Shown: one piece after another, positions 24,501 to 38,167 of the stretch
How the letters are laid out: every line of letters starts with the position of its first letter
Numbering within the stretch: position 1 is the first letter of the stretch
Source of the DNA: Blastocystis sp. Blastoise
Lineage: Eukaryota > Sar > Bigyra > Opalinata > Blastocystidae
DNA: 64,000 bases
Reading direction: 5' to 3'
Assembly: GCA_039096225.1 (NCBI GenBank)
Contig: JBBPEB010000002.1
Span: 868,001 to 932,000 of the forward strand
Notes under the pieces: model-generated
The model's database searches: none
The model's input: only the letters and a program-made list of their open reading frames with translations
Told to the model about the DNA's origin: nothing
Translations under genes and position numbers: made by a program

Positions 24501-27500
24501 ATTAACTCGTATTGCTTCTTTAATACTTCAAATGATTCTTCTCTATCAGTGTATTTCTTTATATATTCATCTCTCTTTTCTTCCACATTTTTCTGATTAT
24601 TCTCTTTTTGCTTAATTAAATCACATAACATATGATTCTTATTTTGAAGAGATACTATTTCTTCCTTTTTCACATTGATTTCATTATTCATTTGAATCAC
24701 AGTAGTACTCAATTCATTTCTTAATAATTCCTTCTCATTCAATTTTACTTGTAAATTGTTTATTTGATTTATATATTGTTCTTTATTCTCATTCAATCTA
24801 TTTTCTAATTCTGTATATGTAGATATCATTTCCTCATTTTCTTTCTTAAGTATTTGTAATTCATTCTTCAACTTATCATTCTCTTCAATCACAGAATCAT
24901 TAATACTTTTATTCTGTAAATGAGTTTTCTTAAATATTTCAATATTTGAAATTAATTGCTGATTTTCTTCTTCTAATTCTTTTTGCTTTTTCTCTTGTTC
25001 TATAATACTAGCTTTCTCATTAGATAATTGATTACTTATATTGACTAGCTCTTTATATTGATTAGTAATTAACTGAAGTTTTTCATTTTGATTCTTATTA
25101 TCTATTTCTAAAGATTGAGTATACTTTTGAAACTCAATACATCTAGCTTGGAGATTCTCGGTAGTTATTTCATGCTGTTGTAATTGCTCCCATAAATCGT
25201 TTATTTTTATATCTTTCTTCTTAGAACTATCTATATATTTATTTAATAATTCAGATTGAGATTCATATTCATTTCGAAGTTGAATATATAAATGCTTATA
25301 ATACTTTTTATTTTCTTTTACTTTTTCAGAAGATAAATCTACTGTTGTATTTCTATTTTCATTATCATAAGAAATATTCTGTTGTTTGTTATTTATATCA
25401 TTATAATTGTCTTGATTTAATGAAATATTACGTGTAGAGAAAGAAGAAGAAGAAGAAGAAGAAGATAATGATGATGAAGAAATATATGAATCTGCATATA
25501 AAGTAGGATATCGATTATTATATACTGAAGAAGATGTTTGTGATAATGATGACGAAGGTGTTGTCATATTATTCGTTGAATAATGATATCTTGGAGTTGT
25601 TTGTTTTATATTATTATTTATTAATGTAGATTTTGAGACTGGTTGAGATCTAGAATTTATATTAGTATTATTATCATTAGTATCAAATGATGAAGAAAGA
25701 TTCGTATTATTTTGAATAGATGCTGCAATAGATGGAGAAGAAAAGGATCGAATAGAATTCATATCATTATTGTTGATCGATTTATTCTTCTTTTTATATG
25801 TAGCTTCATTCTTATTATAATGGTTTATGTTGTCATTTGAATACATAGAATCATTATTATTTGGAGTGTTAATATCATTTTGATTATTATTATTATTTAG
25901 TGAGAAGAGAGGAAGAGAATTAGATGTTGTATACTATAGAAAAAAATATAATATAGAATAATTTATTAAATATAATAATAAATATACATTATTCATATTG
26001 TTTTTATATTGTTCTCTAGAATTAGTATTAGTTTGAGAGATACATGGAGCAGAAGAAGAAGATGATGGTGATGGATCATCAAATATTGAATTAATAGTTG
26101 TGGTAGTAGTTGATAATAAAGATGATTTCTGTGTAGAGGATGATGTTGGTTTCTGATGAGTGTTATGTATATCAATAATAGATAAAGGATCTATAAGTGT
26201 AGTTGGAGGAGGAGGAGGAGGAGAGGAAGAATAAGTAGAAATATTATTATATGTATCTAAAGATATATTTGAAGAAATATTCTTTCTTAATGATAATGGA
26301 ATAGAACTTATAGACATTGAAGATTGATTATTAACTATAGAAGGAGAAGGAGATGTATATGTATTCATAGATAAAGATTCTTTTGAATTATTCTTCTTTT
26401 TTTCTAGTTCTATTTTATTCTTTGATATAGTATTTTCATTCATTTCAATCACATCTACAGTTCCAAAAGATACTCTCTTTTGACTTGGTTTTCTTGTATT
26501 CATTAATGTTGGTGATAAAGGAAGAATAGATGATGAAATATTTACTGATGGTGATTGAGATAGAATAGTTGATTCAAGAGACTGAGAGAGAGTTGATGAT
26601 AATGATGAATTAGTAGTATTAGAAGAAGAAGAAGAAGAAGAAGAAGAAGAAGAAGAAGAATTCTTTGAGTGAATAGGTAATGGAGAAAAAGAGAGAGGAG
26701 GAGGAAGAGAAGAAGGAAGAGATGAAGTTGATAAAGAAAGAGATTGTGATGATTGCTTAGAGAGAGAAAGTGTAGAATCTTGAGATGATATATTAGTGAT
26801 ATTTGTTTGATTATTACTTGAAATGAATTGTTTCTGTTGATTTAATAATAATAGATTCGAAATATCCATAGGTAAAGATATACTTTGACTATTTTCTGAA
26901 TTTTGCTGATTATTTTGAATTGTAGATTCAGAAGATAATGAATTTCTAGTTAAAGAAGGAGAAGACAATGTTGAATATAATGAGTTCTCAAAGAAGATTT
27001 CATATTGCTATAAAAATGAAATAGGAAATATACTAGATATTATATATATATACATATAAGAATCCAGAAGATGTCATAAAATAAATAATATTATCAATAT
27101 AATTGATAGAAATAATCAGTTCATTGTTTTGAAATAAATTGGAAAAGATTATCTTATTATTCTTAAAATCAAATATCTATATATAGAATAAGATAAATTT
27201 ATAAATAGATAAACGTAAAATAATCATAAAATAATATATAGATATAAAAAAAGGATTTAAAAAAGGCAATTTAGATATTAAAAGTATTATTTATAAAAGA
27301 ATATATAGATAAAAAATATTTATAAAAAATATATAAAAAAATATTATATAAAAGAATATATAGATATAAAATAATCATAAAGACTACCTTAAAAGCAGTT
27401 TGATCTTGTATATATGCAAGATATCCGTGAATAAGACAAACTGTAGTGATTGATGATTCAATTGAAGATATTAAAATAGATAGACATTCACAATTATATA

Positions 27501-28501
27501 TGCATTTATATGTATTCACATCATATACCTATATAATATTATCCATAAGGGAATATTCATAATATATAAATAAAGAAGAGATATACTTGAAAATGATTCT
27601 CATTTGTCACTAGGATAAGAAGGAGTTCTGAACTAATTATATAATGAATACCTTCATTTATATGAAGAACTACTGATAAATCATTATATTCTTTGTTTAT
27701 TGTCTATATATACATATTAATTAAATGATTCTTATTAGATCTCTATTAAAATAAATATATGTATTTATATATATACATATTAATTAAATGATTATTATTA
27801 GATCTCTATTAAAATAAATATATATACATATATAATTCCAGAAGAAGTATATAGAATAAGAGAAGATAATGTTTGTTTAGAAGAGTTTTGATTGATTGAA
27901 AGAATCCTTTGAATACTATAATGTTCAATAGAAAATGAAAATATAACTTGATCCGTAACACAATTCAATCCCTATATATATATTAATAGTAAATGTATTA
28001 ATATATAGATATAATAAAGTGTTGTATATACTGTTAACCTAGAATAATTTTCATTTAATATCCGTATATTATTCTCATAGAATATTGATGTGCATTTGCG
28101 ATATATTTCTTTGAGAAGTCGAACAGAAAAGTTGTTTTTATAAGAAATGACCTAAACAACATATTAGTATTTATTAATTTAAAAACAATATTTTTATATT
28201 AGGAATTAATTTATATACCAGTATTTGCCCATTTCCTAGAAGAAACGAAGATTCATTTTCATTTATACAAAAACTTTTTATTGATTGATTGCAATCATAA
28301 GAAAAAAGTACAGAAAGATCACTTGCTTGTATAAACTATAAAGTAATTGAATAAATTATAAACTGAATAAGTAATTCAAGATATAAATACCTTTATAATT
28401 GAATGATCTCCAACACAAACCAAGTAATTCGCTACTTGTTGAGTTTCTAAGGAAACATCATTAAAAAATTGATTCTTTTTTATTTCTTTCCACGTAGTCA
28501 T
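21554..28501 (-). CDS. Giant coiled-coil protein with propeller-like N-terminus
   Basis: About 2,000 residues. Small 5' exons (27360-28501, starting MTTWKEIKKNQFFNDVSLET) encode strand-rich repeats such as LVCVGDHSIIKVF and VCLIHGYLAYIQD that resemble WD40 beta-propeller blades. The next exon (25989-26968) is Ser/Pro-rich with poly-Ser and PPPPPP. After a short intron a 4.3-kb exon (21554 to about 25933) encodes an Asn/Ser-rich linker and about 1,000 residues of nearly continuous coiled coil, broken by an Asn/Ser repeat zone (about 23880-24020) and an Asp/Asn/Lys repeat (22915-23050). Propeller plus coiled coil suggests a centrosomal, ciliary or tethering scaffold, but I recognise no specific family. 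The single-gene model rests on in-frame splicing at 25934-25988. Confidence 0.65.
22915..23050 (-). repeat. In-frame Asn/Asp/Lys-rich tandem repeat
   Basis: Short ATTATCTTTATT-type units read on the minus strand give repeating NKDNN/NEDNN peptides between coiled-coil blocks. The repeat is fully in frame, so it is a coding minisatellite. Confidence 0.75.
23890..24025 (-). repeat. In-frame Ser-Asn-Asn-Val/Ile repeat
   Basis: About ten copies of a 12-15-bp unit (attattagatacatt type) encode SNNVSNNISNN on the minus strand within the giant coiled-coil protein. Confidence 0.75.
27703..27830. repeat. Tandem duplication of about 64 bp in an intron
   Basis: The block tatatacatattaattaaa, then gattnttattagatctctat, then taaaataaatata, occurs twice in a row with one or two differences. 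It lies in an intron of the giant coiled-coil gene. Confidence 0.7.
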
Positions 28502-29270
28502 GATGTTCGAATAATAAATAAATAAACACTAAATAGAATAGATATCATCTTTTGATAAAAGAGATTTCATAGATCAAAAACATGGAGATTATTTTTTATT
28601 GGATATTTTACACATGCAGAAAAAAACAATAAATCCGTATTTTTGTTATCTACTTATTGTCATTTATGACATTCATTAAAATGACTTTTATAAGCAGAGA
28701 AATACTGATGAAAGCAAGTACAATATACTAGAGGAGAATTATAATAACGCAGAAAGAAAAAAAACATTTTTATCAATAATGAAGAGAATATATTATTCTA
28801 CTTATTGAGTAGATTTGAAAGATTCTGTACAGTATGATCTATTGTTTTTGACATAAAAGGAGAACAACTAAGATAGTATTTGTTGGAAAATATTTAGAAT
28901 AGGTGTTTTAGTATCTGTATCATTCTGTATTTATCAAGCATTTCTTTTGGAACTCTAAAAACTATAATAGAACATAAATGAAAATGAATTATATATATTA
29001 AGAAGGTATAATAGCATTCATATTCGTTTTAAGATACTCTTACAATTACAGGCATATGTATTTATCATTAAAAATAGAGAAGACTCTCTAGTCGAGGAAT
29101 AAAAAGAAGAAAAGTCAGTTTCTAAAAAAATGGAAACAGTTTAGAATTGTGATTATTTCTCTTTTTGACAGTGAAAATCGTCGAATTCTCAATAATAGAA
29201 TATTCTCCTTCCTGAATACTTTTTTTATACACCTTCTATATTTTACTAATTATCATTCTAAATAAGCAAT
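28502..29270. promoter_or_regulatory. Divergent promoter region, coiled-coil gene and MAM33
   Basis: A 769-bp gap between divergent starts. It is AT-rich without ORFs, and no clear motif is recognised. Confidence 0.4.
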
Positions 29271-30689
<1,419 letters not shown>

Positions 30690-30914
30690 AATAATTTATA
30701 TATATTTAAATCATAATATTATTCATTATTTCCAATGAATTTAAGTTATATTAGTTCCTCAATCTTTTTTTGTTTACATCATTCTTCTTATCTACACAAG
30801 TTAAATACTAGAATTGTTCATTTATTCACAGTTATGTTTTTTTTAATATAAAAATACAAAACAATATAGTTTTACACAATTATTTTGGTATATAAAATGA
30901 ATATAACTATAGAA

Positions 30915-32391
30915 TCAAATCTTAGGTTCTGAATTATTCGCTTCATCTTCTTCTTCTTTTTGTTTCTTTAAATTCTCAATATATATCTTTGATTCTTCAT
31001 CTAATTTATTCATCATTTGCTCTATTTCTTCTTGACCTACACATCGTTGCTTCTCTATATCCTCAATAAACGGTATCAATTCTGTAGACTCAATAAAAAC
31101 ACCACAATTCTCTAATTTCTTTTGTAAAAATGGATCTTTCACGGTTAAACCCTATTTATAAATTTATTATTTAGTAAAGAAATATTGTTATTATTATAAG
31201 CATAGTAATGATACTATGTATAATAGTAATGATTATTATAACTATAATAATATGTATATAATAATTTTTTTTTAAATAATAATAATAACTACAATAATAT
31301 GTATATAATAATTAAAATAATAATAATAACTACAATAACTATGTATATAATAATTAAAATAATAATAATAACTGCAATAACTATGCTAATAATATTAATA
31401 TATACATCTTCCATCGAAGATACGATTCCCTCCGTGATCCCCCGACAAAGTCCCCTACTGTCAACGACAGGACCCCCACACATGCCTTGGGTCAGATTCT
31501 CTTCAGTCTTCGCAAATATACGGTGATTAGAGGCCGCTAATAATTGACCAGGCACTTTCTATATAGATATAGAATATATTCTATTTTAGAATATACATAA
31601 AGTATAGTATACTATATTATACTATACAATAATAATATACTTCAGTATGAATAATTATAATCATATATATATATACTCGTGGTAATAAGATACTAACATC
31701 TTCTTGTTTCTCTTCATCATATTTCTCTTTTAAATCATGACCTAAAAATAATACTTTCTATATAAGTTAACACATATATATAACATAAAAACTAATTAAA
31801 ATACAATAAAAACTGTTTTTATTTAATATATAATAATGATAATAATGATAATAATATATATATATATACTTCTCCTTTTTGAACGGGTTGTTTTGATAAT
31901 TCTAATGGATTTATACTTATACCCATTTCCTTTAATTCACTTAATGCCTGACCCTCTTTATTCAAATGAATCACACACACATCTCTATATTTATATATAT
32001 AAAATTGAGAAAATAAAAACACAAATATATATAGAATATACTTTGAAGGATGAGAATACAACCTATTATCTGCTCCAAGACGCTTTATAATTTGTCCATT
32101 CATCATATCTCGTAATTCTATTGTAAAAATGACATGATTCTCATGAATTGCCTGTAACCAAGGATATTTATCCGTTGGATAGTAACCAGGAAAAAGATAA
32201 GGAGCTGTCACATGGAATGGCGCAAAGAAATGATAATTTGTCTCCCAACTCTTATCAGCCTTAACTGCAAAGGTTGATCCACGACTCAAAACCTCGAATT
32301 TTTCCATACCTAATTCTGGAACACGAAACCAAGATGTACATGATAAAACTATTTTATTCCAATTCTTATTTATCAAAGATATTGTACTCAT
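30915..32391 (-). CDS. Trypsin-fold protein with Cys in place of the catalytic Ser
   Basis: Five exons give about 300 residues. The layout fits a chymotrypsin-like double barrel. A candidate catalytic His lies in FFAPFHVTAPYLF (around residue 70) and a candidate Asp in KDVCVIHLNKEG, which aligns in position with the Asp-containing block of trypsins. The nucleophile block is NLTQGMCGGPVVD, where GDSGGP would be usual, so the expected Ser is Cys. LCRGITEGIVSSMED follows as the next strand. The C-terminus is a charged helix ending EANNSEPKI. His-Asp-Cys triads are known in some viral 3C-type and other peptidases of this fold. Whether it cleaves anything is unknown. No signal peptide is evident, so a cytosolic or organellar role is likely. 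Confidence 0.62.
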
Positions 32392-32796
32392 TGTGAAAAA
32401 AAAAAAGAAAAAAAATATTGCCTTTCTTTACTTTTTTATTCTTTATATATGTGTCTATAATTTTAATAAAATAGTATAAAATTCTACATTGTCAATTTTA
32501 CATCGCTATTTATGTGTAGAAATTAATAAAATATGTAGTTAACATATGACAAAATGTGAATGTGGCAACAAAGTTGATATAGAGATGAGTTTATTATATA
32601 TATTGACTATAATGAATGAAAAAAATAATGAATGATTATTAGAACTATATACATTCGTTACACAAGAAAATAGGCGAGATAATTTACAAGAAAATAAAAA
32701 TTTGATTTGAATAAAATTCATTAGAATAGTAAAGCAAAAGAAAATAAAACAATAAAAAAAAAGAAGAGAAATATAATGAATTAAAATAGAATGAAT
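32392..32796. other. Intergenic, no gene seen
   Basis: AT-rich spacer between two minus-strand genes, serving as the promoter of the protease-like gene and the 3' flank of the DHHC gene. An ORF at 32539-32721 has no coding character. Confidence 0.45.
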
Positions 32797-34529
32797 TTAC
32801 TTTTCTTTCTTTGTTTCTTCTTCTTCTCCTGTATGTTCTTCCTCTTCCTCTTCATACATATGATCAGGGCATTCTGAACAATAGCAAGTTAGAATATCAT
32901 TCATATTCTGTCCTTCTATAGGGAAAAACCAACGAGAACAAAAAGGTTCACCCATCATATTAACAAAACAATCATAACGATTTTGCTATAAAAGAATAAA
33001 CATCATTATATATATGATTAAGAATATATTATATTTGTAATATATAGAGAAATATAGAAATAATAATAATAATAAAAATAAACATACTTCTCTGTTTTCA
33101 AATCCACGTTGAGATAAATACGAAGCATAGGACAAATCATCTTCAATAGATTTTAACTATAAGTATATTAATAATAATAAATATATAATAATAAAAAATA
33201 TATAATAATAAAAAATATATAATAATAAAAAAAAATTAATAATAATAAAATATTTAATAATAATAATAAAATATTTAATAATAATAATAAACTATATACT
33301 TGATCATGAAGCATGATAGCTAAGAAGATGATAAATATAATACTAAAGAATACTTCTAATGCTAATAATATAGAGGGAAATAAAGACCAAGAAATGATAG
33401 GATAGTGTAAATTATGTTGCTTTATAAAAGGAATAGCGGCTAGCATAGGAAACACACGTTCAAATGGTACCCAATAAACATCATCAGACTAGAGCAATAT
33501 AAGTATTATAAGGAGAGTAATAATATTAAAATAATAACTATAAAAGAAACACTCTGGAATATATATAATACATAATAATAATAGAATAAAAAGAAATAAA
33601 AACAATAAATATTATTAACATAAAAACACACATCATTTTCTCTTATATATATTAATATATATATACATTAGTAACTAGAGAATAGATTTGATATAATTTT
33701 AATGTTCCCAGTATAAATCCATAAAGTTCTCCAATCAAAGCATATACTAAAAATAAAATAAAATATTTTTGATTTCTGGCACCAATACAATTATTAACCC
33801 AACTATATATATAAAATAATAATAATAAATCATATATATATAAATAATAATAATAAATCATATATATATAAATAATAATAATAAATCATATATATAAAAT
33901 AATAATAATAAATCATATATATATAAATAATAAAATAAATCATATATATAAAATAATAATAATAATAAAATATACGGGCAATGATGGTCTTGTTTTAATA
34001 CACAAACACCACAAGTACTACAATGATAAGCACGAATAGGTCTCAATGAATCACATTGTCTATATACATATATAAAACAATATTATTGAACAAAGTATAA
34101 ATATATTAATAAATTATAGATACTCGCAAATCAGACGTTCAGCACGAATTGCCTCATACTTGGAAGCAGGATCTAACTAAGCAATTGATAAGAAAAAGTG
34201 AATAATTGTTTATATTTTATCGAATTTACATGTAAGTCCACAACTGGTGAACCTGGATTTGTAAATGCAGTAGCAAATTCACACCAAAAAGTCATAACTG
34301 AAAAGAAAAGGAAAACACATATATGAAAGGCTGCCCATAAAGGATTTTCAAATTGATCAATAATAGCGTACTTAACTGTACAAAAAGCTACAAAAGAAAT
34401 TTGAAGTAATCCCTATATATATACACACATTAAAAATAATCGAAACGATAATAAAATATTAGATACAAGTGGAAATGCCATCCAACCCATAGGACTGTTA
34501 TATATACACCAGCATCGACTATTCGCCAT
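32797..34529 (-). CDS. DHHC-type protein S-acyltransferase (palmitoyltransferase)
   Basis: Several exons encode an integral membrane enzyme that transfers palmitate to protein cysteines. The Cys-rich domain is clear: MRPIRAYHCSTCGVCVLKQ followed by DHHCP/W, with the intron falling inside the Pro codon, then VNNCIGARNQKYFILFLVYA, a transmembrane segment. Other hydrophobic segments lie before it (34240-34420) and after it (33300-33450, with IISWSLFPSILLALEVFFS). The N-terminus is MANSRCWCIYNSP, itself Cys-rich and perhaps acylated. The C-terminal tail contains FCSRWFFPIEGQ and an acidic run EEEEEEHTGEEEEE. The gene has introns full of AAT/TA repeats. The subfamily was not assigned. Confidence 0.9.
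33805..33965. repeat. Tandem 28-bp repeats in the DHHC intron
   Basis: About five degenerate copies of aaatcatatatatataaat plus aataataat lie in the intron that interrupts the DHHCP/W codon. Confidence 0.75.
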
Positions 34530-35301
34530 ATCTATACGAATTAAAAAGAAAACAAGAATAGAATTATTTCTCTAAGAAGTTATTCTGTTTTATTTATCAT
34601 TTGTTGCGTGTAAATTGAAAATTAATTATGATTCTTTTTTAAAAATTTGCTTATCGTTTTTCTATTCGTTCAAAAGGTTAATAGAATATGATAAAGTTTG
34701 TTTTAGAGCTACAACTGTTTTAGAATTACTGAAAATAAATATTGATGAAAAATATATACTTTTATTGAAATCTCATTTGAATAAGGTGATTTACATTTCC
34801 AAAACATTGTTCAATGTGACTCATTATATTTTTGATATACCTAAATGACAAAATTAGCATTGATCAATTAAATTATTTAGTTCATGATTCAATTCATTCA
34901 TAATTATTGTCAATTTCACTTATTGTTGGTCACTTTCAGGAAGATTATTTTAAGTCTTCTTCAAGTGAAACGTAAATATTTTTTATGAAAACGAAAATTT
35001 ATATATATTCTTTATATTAAAAAAAGTTTTATATTAAAAACAGTTATAAAAGTATATATAAATATTGTTCATATTTGAATTATATATAATACTTGGAATT
35101 AAAAATTAAAACATACGGGTACTAAAAAATAATAGGAAGATAGTAATAAAAAAAAGTTATTAAAAGTAAAAATAGAGAAAAAGTGAAGAAAAATAAATTA
35201 AAAAAAAGAGTAAGAAATGATGATAAATATTGTTTTGTTATATATATATATATATATAAATGATAAAAATAATTAGAGTATAGGATAGTATGATATATAG
35301 A
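34530..35301. other. Intergenic; one weak ORF
   Basis: Spacer between the DHHC gene and the kinase 3' end. It holds a plus-strand ORF of 77 codons (34615-34848) with fairly varied residues but no recognisable motif; it is not called as a gene. Confidence 0.4.
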
Positions 35302-36916
35302 TTAAGCGTATCTAGAAGATCTAAAGAACGGATGACACACCGCATCTTCTAAACGCATTCTATCCTCTGGCTTTTGACGAAGTAATTTATATATATATAT
35401 GTATATGTATGTATTTTTATATTTAAAAAAATAGTATATGAGAATGATTCAATATATATATATATATAATATATATATATATATACTTATATATAATATC
35501 TTGAGCTTCTGGCGATACAGGTTCAGGGAACGGTAATTCTTCACCATCACGAAACATCATAAAGAGGGGGTCTGAGGGATTATTTTCATCTGCAACACCA
35601 GTTAATAATTCATAAATTAATACACCAAAAGACCATGCTTCAGCTCTCATATCATATTTCCCGCGGTTACCGAGTTCTGGAGCCATATAATCAATAGTAC
35701 CACAATAGGTAGTTCGTCGCTTCTTTTTCATTCCGTTGATTCGCTCATTCTGACAAATTGACCAACCAAAATCACCCAATTTGACAACTACATCACTACT
35801 CTATATATATATAGTTATATTGTTTATAAATATAATATATATATATAGTTATATTGTTTATAAGTATAATATATATATATATAGTAATATTGTTTATAAA
35901 TATAATATATATATATTCATATATATACACCAGTAGTAGAAGTCATTAATACATTTTCTGGTTTTAGATCGCGATGCATAATCCCAAATTTATGACAATA
36001 TATAAGAGCACTATATATATATATAATAATAATATATGAGTATATGATGAAAATAAAATTGATTATAATAATAATATATATATATACGCAAGCACTTGAG
36101 AAGATAGATATGCTACAATAGGTTCTGAAAACCTTCTGTCATCCTGAACAAAGAAATAATTATATAAAGTACCACGATTAGCCCATTCCATTACTACATG
36201 TACTATATATATATATATATAAGAGGAATTATAATAGTATAATAATAATGTGATGAATATTATAAATAACTATATATATATATATAACTATATATATATA
36301 CCTCTAGCGTCTTGGATAAATGCACCATAAACTCGAAGAATATTGGGATGATGCAATTTAGATTGTATCTATATATATATATACATTGATTTCATAATAA
36401 TAATAAATAATATTATAAAAAACACATAATAAAGAAAAAACATAATTATTAACAATTCTATAAATAACACATAATAATAAACACATAATAAAGAATAATA
36501 AAAACTAATGATCTATACATTAATTTCTCTGGCTAGTTGGTCTATGATCCCATCTTTATAAAATCGTTCGATATACATAATTTTCATGGCTACAACTTTT
36601 CCGGATTCTTTCTCTTTCACTTTATATACTTTTCCTATTTCCTTAATAAACATATATTTAGATATATGACATACCGTATTGGCCTTCACCCAAACATTTT
36701 CCAATAAAGAAATCATTCAAGATCCATCCACGATGAATTTTCTATAAGAAAATATGTATACTTATAAAACTGATAGTTATAGATTTCAGTAATATCATAC
36801 AAACAATTTGTGAATGTAAACAGTAAGAAAAAAACAAAATATAAATACTTGTTCGCCATTTGATTGATTTGCAGGGTTTTCTTTTGATGTCTCGCTTGTC
36901 GCATATCTCTATGCAT
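35302..36916 (-). CDS. Aurora-like serine/threonine protein kinase
   Basis: About eight exons give roughly 310 residues that are almost entirely kinase domain. The Gly-rich loop is GEGQYGKVYK (built across a 40-nt intron), the VAIK lysine is in VVAMKIMYIE, and the helix C block is QLAREINIQSKLHHPNILRV. The catalytic loop is IMHRDLKPENVL and DFG lies in KLGDFGWSI. The T-loop is RRTTYCGTIDYMAPEL and the last helix is CHPFFRSSRYA. HPNILRxYG, DFGWS and RRTTxCGTxDY are Aurora-type signatures. Aurora kinases control mitotic spindle and chromosome segregation. Differences are a short N-terminus (MHRDMRQARHQKK), an activation-loop insertion (NERINGMKKK) and APE rather than PPE, so it may be a diverged paralogue. 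Confidence 0.85.
35810..35930. repeat. Threefold intronic repeat in the kinase gene
   Basis: Three copies of a unit of about 42 bp (tagttatattgtttataaat, then ataatatatatata) lie in one intron of the Aurora-like gene. Confidence 0.7.
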
Positions 36917-37641
36917 GATTATAAGAGTGTTTTAAGATAATATACGTTTGGAAACCTTTGCTGCATTTGAACTGAACTTGGAATCGATACTATTTATCAA
37001 TATATTATTAACTGAATATCAAAGGTGATATGTATAGATAAGCACACGATAATAGAACAAATAAAATAAAGGCTAAATAGTAGCTAAAGAGAAAAATAAT
37101 TAAATTATTTAAAAAGAGTAACTGAAAATAATTTCAGTCGAAAAAAGATTTTGATTGATTCCTTTGTTTATTTCACTTGGATAGGGTAAATAGATTGAAA
37201 AATAGTTGCATCATGAATTAAATATCTATTATAGAAAAGCCTTTGGGTAAACTTGGGTGTTAAACAGGATTATTGATGAAAATTTGAATTATTTCGTTGT
37301 CTTTTCCAATTATTGAATTTGAAGAATGTTAAAAGAATGAAATTATGTACAAATATTTGCTACAATGTTATAAAATATAGTGTAAAAGTAGAAAAATACT
37401 TAATTCTCTTGTTTTCTAATTAATTTATGACTTTATGCTTTTTATTTTATGTGAGGTTGATGATAATTAGCACATGAAGAGAAGTCTATAGAAGAAACAA
37501 AGAGAGATTGCTATTGAAGAGTAAATGTTTTGAAATGAGTTTCTTATTTCAATAATAAGTAATAAAAATAAAAAAAAATAATGAATATAGTATGGAGAAT
37601 AGACTAAGTTTTATTTAAATAGATTTATAAAGAGAATAAGT
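36917..37641. other. Intergenic, no gene seen
   Basis: Kinase promoter side and crotonase 3' flank. AT-rich with no ORF of interest. Confidence 0.5.
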
Positions 37642-38130
37642 TTATATATTCCAATTTGGTTTTCTCTTTTCAAAAAAAGCGCTAATCCCCTCTTGTGCTT
37701 TTTTTCCCTGTCGAATATCTGTTAACATATCAACAGATATATTCATATTCTCACTATATATATTTATAATATAAATGAAAAGATTTTATGAATATATAGA
37801 ATAATGTGAGTGTAATGAAATAATAATAATATTTATTATTGAATAATTATATATATATATATACTCAGTAATTATAGAGTTTGAAATTCTATTCACAAGT
37901 TCTTTTCCTTTTCGTATCGATTCTGGAGAATTATTTCTATGTATATAATAATAATAATAATAATAATAATTCTTTATATATATAAGTATATATATACAAT
38001 ATCATGTGAATCCATTTTTGTTTAAATTGTTCTAAATCACTTTCAGATGGAACAATTTCATCAATGAGACCAATATTTTGTGCTTTTTCTGAATTAATCT
38101 TTTCACATGTAATAAAATATCTTCTATAGA

Positions 38131-38167
<37 letters not shown>

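Noticed and set aside
34615-34848. A 77-codon plus-strand ORF in a spacer
   Set aside because: No motif, no nearby exon and AT-driven codon use; it cannot be told from chance.
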